From Manihot esculenta (taxonomy: Eukaryota > Streptophyta > Magnoliopsida > Malpighiales > Euphorbiaceae): DNA of 64,000 nt. The notes beneath the pieces were generated by a model. The model did not search any database. It was not told where the DNA came from and saw only the letters and a program-made list of their open reading frames with translations. The stretch covers positions 3,687,734 through 3,751,733 of the forward strand of contig NC_035178.2 in NCBI RefSeq assembly GCF_001659605.2, read 5' to 3'. A program made the position numbers and the translations under genes. Of the stretch, positions 46,381-58,254 are shown piece after piece; position 1 is the first letter of the stretch, and each line of letters opens with the position of its first letter.

Positions 46381-48609
46381 CGGCTTGTGTCATGGCTCTA
46401 TATACAGATTCAGTATGAGAACGAGAGACTACATTTTGCTTCTTATTTCTCCATGAGACCATGTTATCTCCCATAAAAACACAATATTCAGTGGTTGACC
46501 TCCTAACCTTCGAACCTGCCTAATCAACATTACAAAAACATTCAATGTTTGAATGTCCATGGTTAGCATAGCAGAGGCCACGTCCTGGAGTCCCTCTCGA
46601 GTAGCAAAAAATATGTCCCACAACATCCCACTAAGCAATAGTAGGAAAAGTCATAAACTAACTAACCACGCTCACTGAATATACAATATCAAGAGATGAA
46701 GAAACTGGTAGTAGAGTGGAATCAAAGTTCTCTAAGCGTCTGGAATAAACATGAAAAATGGGAGGGCAACCTGCCACATTAGTGGAAGGTGCAAGAATAT
46801 TCTGAGGATGAGACAAAGAGTGAACAGTGTATGCCAAAAGGTCATCTTCCTCCCTCTGTATGTCATAAACAGATGACGGTGGAAATAATATAATGGACTA
46901 AAAAAATATTACATCAATAGACATAAGGTACCGAATAAAATCAGGAGAAAAACAATGATACCTTTTTTGAAATCGAGAGTAGCAAAAAAAGACACATTTG
47001 AGTAATTTGAGATCCATTTTAGTAATTTGTGGACGAACATTACAAACAAAATAAGTATAATTAAAAATACGTGGTTCAATAGAAAACAAAGATTTAGTGG
47101 AAAATAAAATGTTTTAAAAGATATCACTATGAAAAACAGAGGTCATACGATTGATAAAAATACAAGCAATGGACACAGTATTAGCCCAAAAGCATTTAGA
47201 GATTTTCATTTGGAATAAGACAACTCTGACTACTTTGAAAAGATGTCGATTTTTTCATTCAGCAACTCCACTTTATGAAGGAGCGTCAACCCATGAAAAC
47301 CGCTGAAATTCTCATAAAAAATATTTTTTAACATTATCACTCTACAATATTCAAATAGTAATATTAAATTGAGTTTGAATTTCTGCACTAGAACTAGAGA
47401 CCATGATTAGGAACTGCTTCCCCAGAACGCTGCGATTCTTTATCACCATTAACACTGCCCATGTTTCCACTTCTGTTATTCTGTCTGTCACTGTCATTGT
47501 GGTTAATAAGATCACTAGTGGTGTATGAAGAAAATGGAGAAGAAGATTCTGTACGCAACACCCTAGTAAAAACATCATGTGTAACGATAATATTTCAGAG
47601 TCAGAAAGAATCTGAAATTTAACTATCTCAAACTCTGGAAAGAGACTTGCAAGGAAGCTCATAACGACCATTTACTCTCGTTGAACTTGTTGAGTTTTCA
47701 CATCTGTGCTAAAAAGCATCAACACATTAAGTTCCTCATACACTCTTTTAAAATTCATAAAATATGAGGTCTGAGTTTTATCATATTTCTAAACTCGATA
47801 AAATGCCTTACACACATCATAAATGCAAGAAATATTTCCTCTTCCAAAATATAAAAACTCCAAATAATCCATTAATTTTTTAACAAGTTCACAGTGATTA
47901 ATAAAATTGATTATCTCCCTATGAATTGAATTTTGGATCCGCAAAAAATCGAGCGTTATCCCTTAACCAATCTTTCTTAATGTCATCAGTTGGAGGATCC
48001 TTGACAAGATGATCATCCGTTCCAATACTTCGTAAATAAATACGGGTAGTCTTATTTCAATCTAGAAAATTAGATCCATTTAATTTGTGTTCCATGATTT
48101 TAGTCATCACAAGAATCACATCAGCTATAGTGTTTTTAATTTCAGCAATGAAAACAATCCGCCCAAAGCAATGGCATTGGAAGGCACAAGAAAAAAAAGT
48201 GAACACCACCAAAATACGTGAATAGTAACAAAAAATGCAATAAAAAAAAAACCACCACAAAACACTCAAACGACAAACTGACCACATAACTGAAGAGTAC
48301 TTCAAAGCGACTCCGACAATGGTGATCAGAGCAAAAACGAACACGCGACGCACCTCCACGCACTGGCGAGAAGGACGACGTCAAAAGCTTGTTGTAGTGC
48401 GTGAAGGCCACTCACCGATCGGACAACCATCGGCTCTTCAGGGCAGTGTCGTCGGCTCTCCAACGTCCTTCCTAGGTGGGCGCTGAGAAATAAATATCAC
48501 CCTATATGGTAATCTAAAAAAAACAACATAAATGGAGCACTAAGTCTCCAAACATAACAAAAGAAAGAGAAAAAAAAATTCAAATCTTTTGTATAGAGGA
48601 TCGATACTA

Positions 48610-48739
48610 TGTAGAAGAGTAATCTTTCTTGTGTATATTAAAATAGATATTACAACATATTTATACATGAAAAACCTTACTTTCCTTTTATCAAGCCTAT
48701 GATCATTCAATCTATAAGATTAAGCCACTAACGATAACA
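48610..48739 (-). repeat. 5' LTR of the copia element
   Basis: Right copy of the terminal repeat. A degenerate primer-site-like sequence (minus strand TAGTATCGATCC, about 8 of 12 bases matching the tRNA-iMet site) abuts it at 48599-48610. Confidence 0.78.
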
Positions 48740-51147
48740 AAATGACTGAATTTCTAATGCTTGAAAAGGGGAAGTAAAAAAGCTAACATAGCACTGCAAA
48801 GAATGCCAATCATATTCATCTCCATAGATGCCATTACAGTTGCAATCCTGTAAAAACTGTCATGCAACCTAATGAAATCAGTCCTCACTCCTAAAAAAAA
48901 ACATTGGAAGAGAGAGAAAACAAGCTGGAACATGGTATTCATGAATATTCATGTACTTGAAAGTTAATATTCAAGATGATACATGCCTGAAACCTATAAT
49001 ACGAAGGTTCATGTTAATGATATGGCTCACAATACAGAATGCCCACATAATTATGCATTTGTGATGTTGAATACCATTACAAAGCATATGAAAGACGATT
49101 TCAACCTGATGATTAAGCTTGACTACAGACATATGCTAAATCCATATGCATTACAGCAGGCAAAATTTAATGCTGCATGTAAAGGTTGGAATTGCATCAA
49201 ACTGCAAAACACAAGGCTACCATGATAGAGCACTTCAGTTAAGCATCCTGTTATAGAAACACATACAGGACAAGCAGAAAAAAGGAGAAAAAAAAAACAT
49301 CCACCCAAGTAAAATGAATTGTGAATATTTTTTCTTTTTTTGGAAAAAGAACATATATCAACAAAAGGGCTGCAGGCATGCCCCAGCTTTCACTAACCCT
49401 TTATGAGCTAGGGAATATTTAGCTTAAAATGGTTGGGCAAAATTGTTATCAAACAGTTTACACAGTAGTATCAACAAATTAAACTGTCAAACAAATGCAA
49501 AGAGATCATATGACAGTAACATGCACTTGCCTTCACATAAATGATGGTAGTTGTTGACTTGTTGCTCAGTTTGTGCTGAAACAAATGTCAAATTCATATT
49601 GCTTACATGGAATGGTAGAAGCTGCAGGAATCAGAATAATACGAGTCAACCAAGGAGATAGAAAGCTACCGCATTCTAAATGCTACCACTACTCTATATA
49701 ACTTCTAAGATTCTACTAATAGTTAGCACAGGCTAGGAAATGCCATAAACGCCACAAGGAGCTCCACAGTTGTGTCCATCAATCCAAGCCTGGATATTGG
49801 AATCAGAAAAGGAAAAAAAAAAACAAAGATCTGACAGTGTACTAAATCTAAAAGCATAGATTGGAGAGAGGACAACTCTGTGTTGGTTGAATGCAAGTAT
49901 AGATCTTGGGGTACGTTGAAATATATGAGGACTTAATTAGCAATAAACATGCCATCCCACTTGGGAGGAAAGGAAACAACTTTCCTTTGGTATCCCATAA
50001 TTAGTAATGATCAATAGAGCATGTGCCTTTCATCAAGTAGTGAGCTACAATGGAGCGTCCATAACTTTTACTGGTGAAATCAACAAATACTTTTCTTTAT
50101 ACATGGAAAAGAGAATAACATACATGAATATTCAAGAATGCATTTTCACATAATAAATTCTTTTTGTACTTCTTGATGCAATCAGACAGCTTTCACATTA
50201 TATTCTACCTCAAACTAAGCATAGCATGATGAGAGAAATTCAATTTATGTACCACTCTCCTGGTGATCTGGTGCTTTAGGAAAGCAGTGCCCAGTTTAAA
50301 TTCATCTATACTCCTGAAAGGATTTTGTAGAGAAATGGGGGGAAGTGCCCCATTGCGACCCTGCCCCTCTATAGATCTGCCATAGGGATCTCAAGACTTG
50401 AGAATACAGGATCTCCCACAGATGATCTGAAGACTCAGGAGTACAGGATGTATATAGGTGATCTCAAGACTCATGAGGACAAGGCAACTTAATTTCAAAT
50501 TTAGGACAATCAATAATATGTCCAGTAGCAAATTGTTGACTACCAAATACTCAGGCTTAATGACCTTGTGTTCCAGCACTTTCCTCCAACCCTTGTTTTC
50601 TCTCATACTAATCCAATTACCCAAGTTCTCAATCACATTCAACTTCCCATTTTAGCAGAGTGACTATCACAATATATTACAATGATCAATTTTAATTCAA
50701 GCAAGTGATTGAGAGCAAAACAGAATTACCATCAACGGAAGAGAGTGAACGATAAAGAAACCAAATTACATGCAGAAAAATAACAACAGGCCAGGTTCAA
50801 ATAAAAACCGAAGAAAACAGACGAAATACTCGCAGATATACAGGTTAAAAAGATAAAAACTTGCTCGAATAAAACTCATCAATAAAATAGGAGACCACAA
50901 GTCGCAAAACAAAGATTCCCGGATATTATATAATATTACCAAATAGATAAGGAAGACGAAACAAATGCTGAAACAGTTCCCGCAGTAATATAAGAGTCAG
51001 AATAGAAACAAACCCTAGATAATAATGTGACAAAATTATTATCATGTAATCATGTCCATAATTTAGTACAAACGGTAATCGAGATAATAAAAACGAAAAA
51101 GAAAATCCTAAAACATACCAATATGAAGCTAAAAAAACCTAATAATA
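48740..51147. other. Intergenic region downstream of the WPP gene
   Basis: About 2.4 kb of moderately AT-rich, non-repetitive DNA without a recognisable gene. The frames at 48983-49225 and 50391-50655 have no known domain. Part of it may be the 3' UTR or a downstream exon of the WPP gene, but I see no proof. Confidence 0.45.
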
Positions 51148-51618
51148 TCAGGCCGCAGTCCCAATGGAACTCGAAATTTCCTCACTGGGCGCCTCCACCG
51201 ATGCCACATCAGTATTGACAGCAGAATCCGACCTGGGCCGACCCTTGACAGTCTCTAGCATACGCTTGCTGATCTCTTTGGAATAAAGCTGGAGGATCTC
51301 AAGGCCATCGTCCTCGGCAGAAGTAGCTTGGTTAGCCACGGAGAAGGCCTCGTCCTCAATTCGGCGGGCAGCGGCATCTGCCTCATCGTGGGGTATCGTA
51401 CCGTAGCGCTTGGAAAGAACAGAAGGAGTAGACAAGGTCTCGATTAAACGGGCGATGACGGCATCTCGAGTGCGCTGAGTCGGAGGCCAAATACTCAGCG
51501 AAATACCGCTGCTGCTGAGCTTCTTGGGCTCTTCTTGCTGTTGCTGAGATTCAGCAGAAGCTGACTTGTTTTCCGGCGGTGGGGGAGTGGTGGCGGAGGT
51601 GTTGTCGGAGTCGGTCAT
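51148..51618 (-). CDS. WPP-domain protein (MFP1 attachment factor 1 type)
   Basis: Small plant nuclear-envelope protein of 156 residues. The family is targeted to the outer nuclear rim and binds coiled-coil partners (MFP1, WIT proteins); related WPP domains anchor plant RanGAP. The N-terminal 40 residues are Ser/Pro/Gln-rich and disordered. The WPP domain begins with SLSIWPPTQRTRDAV (Trp44-Pro45-Pro46) and runs to about residue 137 through KRYGTIPHDEADAAARRIEDEAF and LQLYSKEISKRML, followed by an acidic Ser-rich tail. Single exon; ATG at 51618 with a GC-rich leading region. Length is typical (about 150-180). No RanGAP leucine-rich repeats follow, which excludes RanGAP itself. Confidence 0.93.
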   Translation of the reverse strand: MTDSDNTSATTPPPPENKSASAESQQQQEEPKKLSSSGISLSIWPPTQRTRDAVIARLIETLSTPSVLSKRYGTIPHDEADAAARRIEDEAFSVANQATSAEDDGLEILQLYSKEISKRMLETVKGRPRSDSAVNTDVASVEAPSEEISSSIGTAA

Positions 51619-52948
51619 TATCGCGAAAGAAGTGGGGAGTCTTTTAGATTTGGAAGGGTCTGAGGAGATCGAGAGTATTGAATGGCTGTTTTAAGCGTTA
51701 ACTAAGAAGTGAGAAGAGCGTTATGGTGGGGTCCTCCGTGGGTGAGGTATAATGACCGGTTACCTTAGATCTAATTCTCTTTCTTCTGTGGTTTTACCCC
51801 TCGTTTTTTAAAATTCATATATTTTACCTTTTCAGTTTTGTAATTATCCCCAAAATTTATAAACAATAGAATAATTAATCCTTAAAAATTAAGTTAATTA
51901 CACTATGGAATTTTTCCAATATCGGAGATCATTACAATATTAATTACCTAAATTCTATTAATAGAAGAGTTATAGTATCATAATATATTATTTTTTTAAT
52001 AGATTTGTTTCTTATAAATATTTTATTTATGTTTTTTAAGGCATTAGTAGTTAGCTGCCACGACTTGCTATATTAGTCATTGTAAATGTGGAAATTATGG
52101 ATAACTCAATCCATATCAATATAGAGAAAAAGGAATTTGTCAGTTAAAACGTGAAATAATAATGTTTTAAGTGATAAAATATATTTTGACATGTGTAATG
52201 GAAATTATTTAAATCCACATGGTTGGAAAATCTTAAAAAAAAAAAGAAACATTTTTATTAGTAAAGAGATTTAACTTGTTAAAAAATGGGATAAAGTTAA
52301 CTTGGCGTTCAAGCGTTGCTATTTGACTATTTTTGTTTTATTAAATTTGAAGTTTTAACACAAATTCACCAAAGTCCCCATGTTTTAGTCTTCATTTTGT
52401 TTAAAATCCTAATTTCACCATCAGAATCAATTCTCTGAAATGCCTATGCTTCGTAGATTTACCAAATTCATTTATAAAAAAATTTTACTTTTTTTTTTCA
52501 CTTATTTCTATTCAACTTAAGAAAGCCTCATAAATGAATCCAACTAGAGAGATAGGGATACTTGACTTGAAAGAAAATATAACACCCCACAATCTAGAAT
52601 TTGCATAGATCATGGTTGTGTGTCCACAAATAACCATGTCCAAATATTGGTGGTGTTACATCTATAAAGATTCAAGCAAAGATTTCTAACCAAAATCAGC
52701 AAATGCAGATACAGACAGAAGGTTAAAAAAACCAAAAGGGAGAAAACATCATTATTAGGCAAGTCCCCACAACATACCTCACTAATGGAAAACTATTAAA
52801 GGCCATAATTAGGTCAAGCCTCCCACTATTAAGATCACACAAGTGAAACATACTAATAAGACAATTATTTTGGATAACAATTATTATAATACAATCATTT
52901 ATTTTGTTTCTCATAATTATTTTTAAAAAAATGGTAATTAAGTATTAA
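51619..52948. other. Intergenic between WPP gene and P450 cluster
   Basis: Includes the WPP promoter. The rest is A/T-rich with no recognisable gene. Confidence 0.5.
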
Positions 52949-54090
52949 TCATAGCTCCTTTAGGACATTAATCATGGACTCACGTGCTTTGTATATGGCT
53001 TCCAATAGTTTTGCTTTAGGCATGGTGAATCCTGTCCCTTCAGACATGTCCACTGGCTCTTCACTAAGTCTCTCCCGCTCAAAGCATTGGATTAATGAAG
53101 CCGAGGTAGCCCACAACTCTATGTGCCAACCCAGCTCCAGGACATGCCGTCCTCCCTAACCCAAATGGAATCAATTTATATAATTGACCATCTAAACCTT
53201 CAAATCTCTCTGGCCTGAAACTTGTTGGGTCCTCCCACGTATTAAGATCCCTGTGAATAGCCCAAGCATTGACTAGTACCATTGTGTCTCGCGGAACATC
53301 ATAACCTCCAATAATGCAGTCATCGGATGATTGATGGGGCACTAGAAGTGGTGCTGCTGGCTTTAATCGCATTGATTCATTTATGATGCTTTGCAAGTAT
53401 GGCAAATTGGGACAATCAGATTCGTTTACCAATCGGTGTTGGCCAACAATTTCGTCCACTTCGGCTCTTGCCTTCTCTAGCACCTCAGGATGGTTAAGCA
53501 AAAGCGATATAGTCCATTGATTGTTGCCGATGATGTATCCGTGCCTGCAGCTATAATTATCTACATGAACAGATAATACGTTAATGTTCTCAATTTAAAA
53601 AATGGATGGTTACCCTTAACTAGATGATGGAAGATATTGCATACCAATCAGAGGTCTTTGATGATTTCATGAGAATAGTTCTCAGGTTCTGGTTCCTGTA
53701 AACAGAACATACTGTCTATCATTGTCTTTGTCCTTCCTTGTTCTTGTGGACCAGATTCCTTATTATTACGACTCTCACCTATCAAACCTTGAGCAAATTC
53801 ATCTGATTCTATCAAAATCTCAGCATATTTTTCTCTACTCCTTGGAAATCAAACCATTGTAAGATTGGAAGAAAGTCCACTAGATTTGATGATCCACTCA
53901 CTTGAGCAATCTCACTTATAATTTTGCGAAAGCGTTAAGCTTCCTCAAAATTTTCCACTTCAACTCCAAAATATCGCTTCCTGAAATCATCCTCATTATA
54001 ATGTTAAAGGACAGCTCTGAAATCCTCGACTTCATCTCCACTTTTGCGAAACTTGTGCCCAAACTTTCAAATAGACCTTTAATTTCCATT
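52949..54090 (-). pseudogene. CYP81 cytochrome P450 pseudogene, 5'-truncated and frameshifted
   Basis: Minus-strand remnant of a CYP81-type P450. The first-exon part (about 53640-54090) begins only near the equivalent of residue 130 and is broken by stops and frame changes; FNIIMRMISG and VDFLPILQWFDFQG can be read in pieces. In the second exon, [11 protein letters not shown] is followed by a one-base deletion before [16 protein letters not shown]. The frame is then open through the ExxR segment (NESMRLKP) and FRPERFEG to the haem loop [10 protein letters not shown], where Thr replaces the conserved Arg. The frame breaks again just after RVVG, and the tail ([11 protein letters not shown] ... 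MPKAKLLEAIYKARE) lies in another frame, ending at the stop 52949-52951. It cannot make an active enzyme. Closest relative in the window is the intact gene at 54337. Confidence 0.88.
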
Positions 54091-54336
54091 TATCTTTGAA
54101 AAAGAGGGTTAAAAAAAATAAAGAAAAGAGGAGGAGTTGGTGTGTTTTGTTTACTCTCTCGTTTGAGAAGCATAGGCTTGTATTATTCCAAGATTTTATT
54201 GGCTATTGTCCATAGTACAGCGTCTTTCACTTGGAGAAATTATAGAGAACTATATATATACAGGGGTATGAATACTTGAGCAAAGCAAGAACTCCGTTTT
54301 CCTTGCTTGCATGCTGAGAAAATTCTTCATTACAGT

Positions 54337-56324
54337 TTACAAGGCCGAGAGGAGATTGATTACTGCTTGGCGAGGCTTACACAGAGCCTCCAAGGGCTCA
54401 GCTTTGGGCATGGAAAGTCCTGTTCCTTCCGTCAGGTCAATCTCTTCATCGCCAATCCTGCCCCATTCAAAGGCCTGAATTAGAGCACCCAATCCTAGTC
54501 CTATCACTTGTCTCGCAAGAGCAGCTCCAGGACAAGCCCTCCTTCCAGCACCAAATGGAATTAGCTTATACCCTTCAATCTCTCCACTTTCAAATCTCTC
54601 TGGCATGAAGGCAGTTGGCTCTGACCATAGCTTAGGGTCTCTGTGAATGGTCCATAGATTGACCAGCAACATTGTGCCTTGTGGCACATCAAAGCCACAG
54701 ACTTTACAGTCATTGGAAGATTCATGTGGCAACAGAAGGGGAAGTACTGGATACAATCGAAATGCCTCATGGATTACATTTTGCAGGTAATTCAGCTTTG
54801 ATAGGTCTGCTTCAACTAGTAGACGGTCTATTCCAACAACGGTGTCTATCTCAGCCACTGCCTTTTTCAATGCTTCTGGATGGTTGAGGAGGAGTGACAT
54901 CGCCCATTCCATGGTAGTTGCTGAAGTTTCTGATCCGGCAACCAGCATAGTCTGCAACCATGTTCGTATTATAGAAATTCAGGAAATTCCTAGAAAATAC
55001 TGAAAAACTGAAGTTTGAATAATTGGGAAATTGTAAACATAGCTTCGAGGAACAAAAGGTGGGCTAATCATACATCTTGCAAGGTAACAATTTCGGGTCC
55101 AATCAATTTTATTCAAATTTTCATAATTAGGAATTAGCCACATCTGGTACCAGGAAGTATTTTATTTTTTCCTTTACAAGAAAAAGAGAAGAAATTACGG
55201 TTCTTGTTGTTGTTGATAGTGTTTCATACGAACATGTTAAAGTCTATTGGAGGACTTAAGGCCAAAACTTATATTCCTACGTGTGTGTGTGGACACTCAA
55301 GCTCCCCAGTTCATATATGCACGATATAATTACTTGACATGAAAAGAAGAAAAAACAAGGCAAAGTTAAAATCCAGGAACTAGCTGTGAAGGTGTGTGTA
55401 CGTAAGTATATTTACCAGGACAACAGCTTTGATATTCAAATCAGTATAGAGTTCTGGTTGTGTCTCTTGCAGTGATATCATGACATCAATCAATGTCATC
55501 TTCCTTCCGCCTGATGACACCAAGGACGCTTCATTCCTCATTTTCTTGTGCTCATCAACCAGGTACTGCAAAAAGGTATCCATTTTCTTCATCAATCTTT
55601 TCATTCTTCTCTCCACGCCTTGAAAATCAACCCATTGCAGCACTGGGAAAAGATCATTCAAATTCATGGTCCCATGGATTTCTACAAATTCTCTCATAAT
55701 ATCCCGAAATTCAATTGCTTCTTTATCTACTACATCCTTCCCATAATACCGTTTTCCTGCCACCATCCTCATCATAACATTGAAAGCAAGATCAACAAAC
55801 TTGGATGACAGCTTCATTTTAACCTCTTTTTCACTTGAGTCCTGGAATAATTGCTTTGTCAGTAGCAGGACCTCTTCTTGCCTAATATTGGTAAACATGG
55901 CAAGACGAGCAGTAGAGAAAAGCTCCAAGAACGCTAGCCGTCTAAGGTTGCGCCACTGTTCTCCATAGGAGGACAATCCTATTGTCCTGTAGTTGTAATT
56001 CAGGTGTTTTCCAGCAATCAAGCGCGGGCGATTTGCGAAGATGATATCATTAGTTGTGAAGCACTCCTCAACTGCAGCTGGCGAAGAAACTACTAGGACT
56101 TTACGACTCCCAAATCGGAGAAGCAACACAAGCCCATATTTTGCAGATAGCTCATCAAGTGTTCGATGAAATGGTTCCTTCAGCAAATGGAGATGCCCAA
56201 TAATTGGTAGAGAAGGGGGACTGGGAGGGTAATTTTTATTGTTTCGATGTTTTTGTACAAACAATTTTGACACAAAAACAAGGATTAAGAGGATTGCCAA
56301 GCTCAACCAGGAACCTACTTCCAT
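54337..56324 (-). CDS. Cytochrome P450, CYP81 family, intact, two exons
   Basis: Microsomal haem monooxygenase of specialised metabolism; CYP81 members hydroxylate isoflavonoids, indole glucosinolates, lignans and other compounds, so the substrate here is unknown. Exon 1 is 55416-56324 (303 codons) and exon 2 is 54337-54951, with a phase-0 GT-AG intron of 464 bases; 507 residues, normal length. An N-terminal anchor (about 5-24) precedes KNYPPSPPSLPIIGHLHLL. Exon 2 holds the oxygen-binding AGSETS, ExxR as EAFRLYP, PERFES, and the haem loop FGAGRRACPG with all consensus residues. The single intron at this site is the standard CYP81/A-type position. Flanked by a broken copy downstream and a truncated copy upstream, so this is a local tandem family. 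Confidence 0.94.
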
Positions 56325-57205
56325 TCTTTTTCCCCTCTAATTTGGGTGCTGCTTCTTGTTCTCAGTCCTCTGTTTAGCACTGCAGATATAGAGTTCCCAT
56401 ACGGCTTCCGAGTCAAAGCCCAAAGGGAGGAACTTTTCCGATAATTGTCTGAAATAATCGTCCTTGCATGTGGCATTTAATCTTTTCTGATAAAGATCAA
56501 ATCGTACGAATTTGTGACTTTTTCACAAATACCACAAATTTCTATCAATCGGAATTATTGATTTTTTCTTTTGTTGAGATGAAAAGCGGAATACGAGGAA
56601 AAACAATATTTTAATTCAAGAAAAATTAAATTTTAATTTACTGAAAATTTGAAATATGAGGTTTGATTTTGATAAATATATATTTTATTTAATTTAATTT
56701 ATTAGAGTGATGAATAAATATTAGAGTGATATCACTAATTTTAGTTACTTATGAATATGTAAACAAAATAATTTTAAATTTAATAAAATAAATAAGAAAA
56801 AAAGCAAAATGGAATGGAACATCGTAGAACAAGATGGAGAGGAAAAAAATATAATTTATGTCTAATTTTAAATTGTGTGATAAAAAGTATTAGATTAACT
56901 TATATTTATTGCACTTACCGATAACACTTATATAAGAGAAATACTGCAATATAAAACAACTTTAACAACACCAACTGCACTCTAAGTGCCAGATCAGCAT
57001 ATCAACTAATACATTTGCACATAAGAACTGTCGGGCAAGTTTGATATTCACTAACATGACACTTAAAGTGTTAAATAAACATTTTTAATAATATGACTGT
57101 CCAACAAATTTATTTAAAACTTATATATATATTTTTTTTCTTTTTGTGCATATTTTGAAAAAAAAAACTCCATAGCTGCCACCCTCGCATTGAATTTACA
57201 TGGAT
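56325..57205. other. Upstream region of the intact P450
   Basis: AT-rich promoter and intergenic DNA. No gene seen. Confidence 0.5.
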
Positions 57206-57403
57206 CTAAAGTTTGGTGAGAAGTTCAAGCGATTCTTGGCGAGGACTGCAAGATGCTATCAAAGGATTAGCTTTGGACAGAGACATCCCAAAACTTTGGC
57301 TCATCTCAACTTCCTGCAACCCATCATTTTCCCATTCAAAGCACTGAATAAGCAAACCCAGTGCTAATGAAACCATACGTACTCCCATGCTAGAACCTGG
57401 ACA
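57206..57403 (-). pseudogene. 3' end of a third CYP81-like P450, cut by a retrotransposon
   Basis: The minus-strand frame ending at 57206 encodes CPGSSMGVRMVSLALG, then LLIQCFEW and a normal CYP81-like tail ending in ELLTKL. It begins with the haem-ligand Cys codon (57401-57403). Immediately beyond it the sequence becomes the LTR of a Ty1/copia element. The tail is in frame with no stop, so the gene was probably intact when hit. The missing N-terminal part should lie beyond the nested elements, outside the window. Confidence 0.85.
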
Positions 57404-57404
57404 T

Positions 57405-57582
57405 TATTAAGGATAAAGACTAACTATAACAGTTTTATCTATTTTTAGTATTTGAGTTATAGCTGTATACTTATTTTTAGTATTTGAGTTATAGCTGTAT
57501 ACTTATATTGTATTTAGTTAGAGACATTATATAAGCTTCTGTAATACGTTCAGTAAATAATACAAAAACCCTTTTCTCTATA
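57405..57582 (+). repeat. 5' LTR of the copia element (TA...TA ends)
   Basis: Bounded on the left by the P450 Cys codon and on the right by the primer site. Contains a perfect 32-bp tandem duplication (about 57441-57504) with TTTGAGTTATAGCTGTATAC. The partner LTR is outside the window, so the ends cannot be confirmed here. Confidence 0.65.
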
Positions 57583-57594
57583 TGGTATCAGAGC
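57583..57594 (+). other. Primer binding site for initiator tRNA-Met
   Basis: Exact TGGTATCAGAGC, complementary to the 3' end of plant tRNA-iMet, 52 bases upstream of the Gag ATG. Confidence 0.9.
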
Positions 57595-57645
57595 CGCAAT
57601 CTGCTCTCACGAGTTTTCTGATCCAATTTTCTTAAACTTTAATTA

Positions 57646-58254
57646 ATGGCTTCGTCATCTATTACTATTATTCAATTAAATGCTCCAACGCATTTTCCTA
57701 TTAAACTTACTCAGGAGAATTTTCCTGTTTGGAGAAAACAGATCCAATCAACCTTAATTGGTCTTGATTTACTTGATTTTATTGATGGTTCACGGGTTGC
57801 ACCATCACAATTTCTTTCTGAAAAAGACAAAACAACCAACCCAGCTTTCGCCTTATGGTTTCGACAAGATCAAATCTTGATCAATGCTCTTTTAGGAAGT
57901 TGTTCCGATACTATTCAACCCTTGATTTCTTCAGCCAATACTGCCAAAGAAGCATGGGATCGGCTTTATCAGAGTTTTGCTAATGTTTCTCGTTCTAGAA
58001 TTTTGTCCTTAAAGACTAAATTAGCACAGAACTCTAAGGGAACCAAACCGATTGTTGTTTTTCTCAATGAGATGAGGGCTATTGCAGATGAGCTTGCTCT
58101 TACCCAGAATCCGGTGAGTGATGATGATTTAATTGTTTATATTATCACGCGATTGGGAGATGATTACAGTCTCATAGTTGCTGCGTTAAAAGTTCGTGAA
58201 ACCCCAATAACCTTTTCTGATCTCTTTGAAAAACTTACTGATCATGAACTGTAA
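57646..58254 (+). CDS. Copia Gag N-terminal fragment, truncated by gypsy insertion
   Basis: Gag-type region of a Ty1/copia polyprotein, the RNA-binding particle protein. Residues 1-50 have the typical opening (LNAPTHFPIKLTQENFPVWR, then LDLLDFIDG). Residues about 75-200 form the UBN2/retrotran_gag domain with TAKEAWDRLYQSF and FLNEMRAIADEL. The frame is fully open, then ends after LTDHE, where the next codons come from the inserted gypsy LTR (the final CTG and TAA span the junction at 58250). A normal polyprotein would be over 1,300 residues. The open frame suggests the copia element was young when it was hit. Confidence 0.9.
   Translation: MASSSITIIQLNAPTHFPIKLTQENFPVWRKQIQSTLIGLDLLDFIDGSRVAPSQFLSEKDKTTNPAFALWFRQDQILINALLGSCSDTIQPLISSANTAKEAWDRLYQSFANVSRSRILSLKTKLAQNSKGTKPIVVFLNEMRAIADELALTQNPVSDDDLIVYIITRLGDDYSLIVAALKVRETPITFSDLFEKLTDHEL

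Larger units (their letters stand above)
45415..48739 (-). mobile_element. Decayed Ty1/copia retrotransposon, split by a MITE
   Basis: Direct terminal repeats of 122 and 130 bases (45415-45536 and 48610-48739) begin TGTARRAAGAGTAAT on the plus strand and end TAACA. The element reads on the minus strand. Near its 5' LTR, the frame at 48057-48359 ends in MEHKLNGSNFLD, the usual start of copia Gag. Near the 3' end, VSWRNKKQNVVSRSHTESVY is the copia RNase H motif; it continues after the MITE as CEVLQVRQLLEDVGF (minus strand, about 45855-45901). Frames are broken throughout and most of integrase and reverse transcriptase is missing or unrecognisable, so it cannot move by itself. The flanking 5-mers do not match. 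Confidence 0.85.
57405..58249 (+). mobile_element. Ty1/copia element, 5' part, inserted in a P450 exon
   Basis: A short 5' LTR (57405-57582, about 178 bases) is followed directly by the primer site TGGTATCAGAGC (57583-57594) and a Gag start at 57646. The LTR ends appear to be TA...TA (TATTAAGG to CTCTATA) rather than TG...CA; such non-canonical copia elements are known. The rest of the element is displaced by the gypsy insertion at 58250. Confidence 0.85.
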
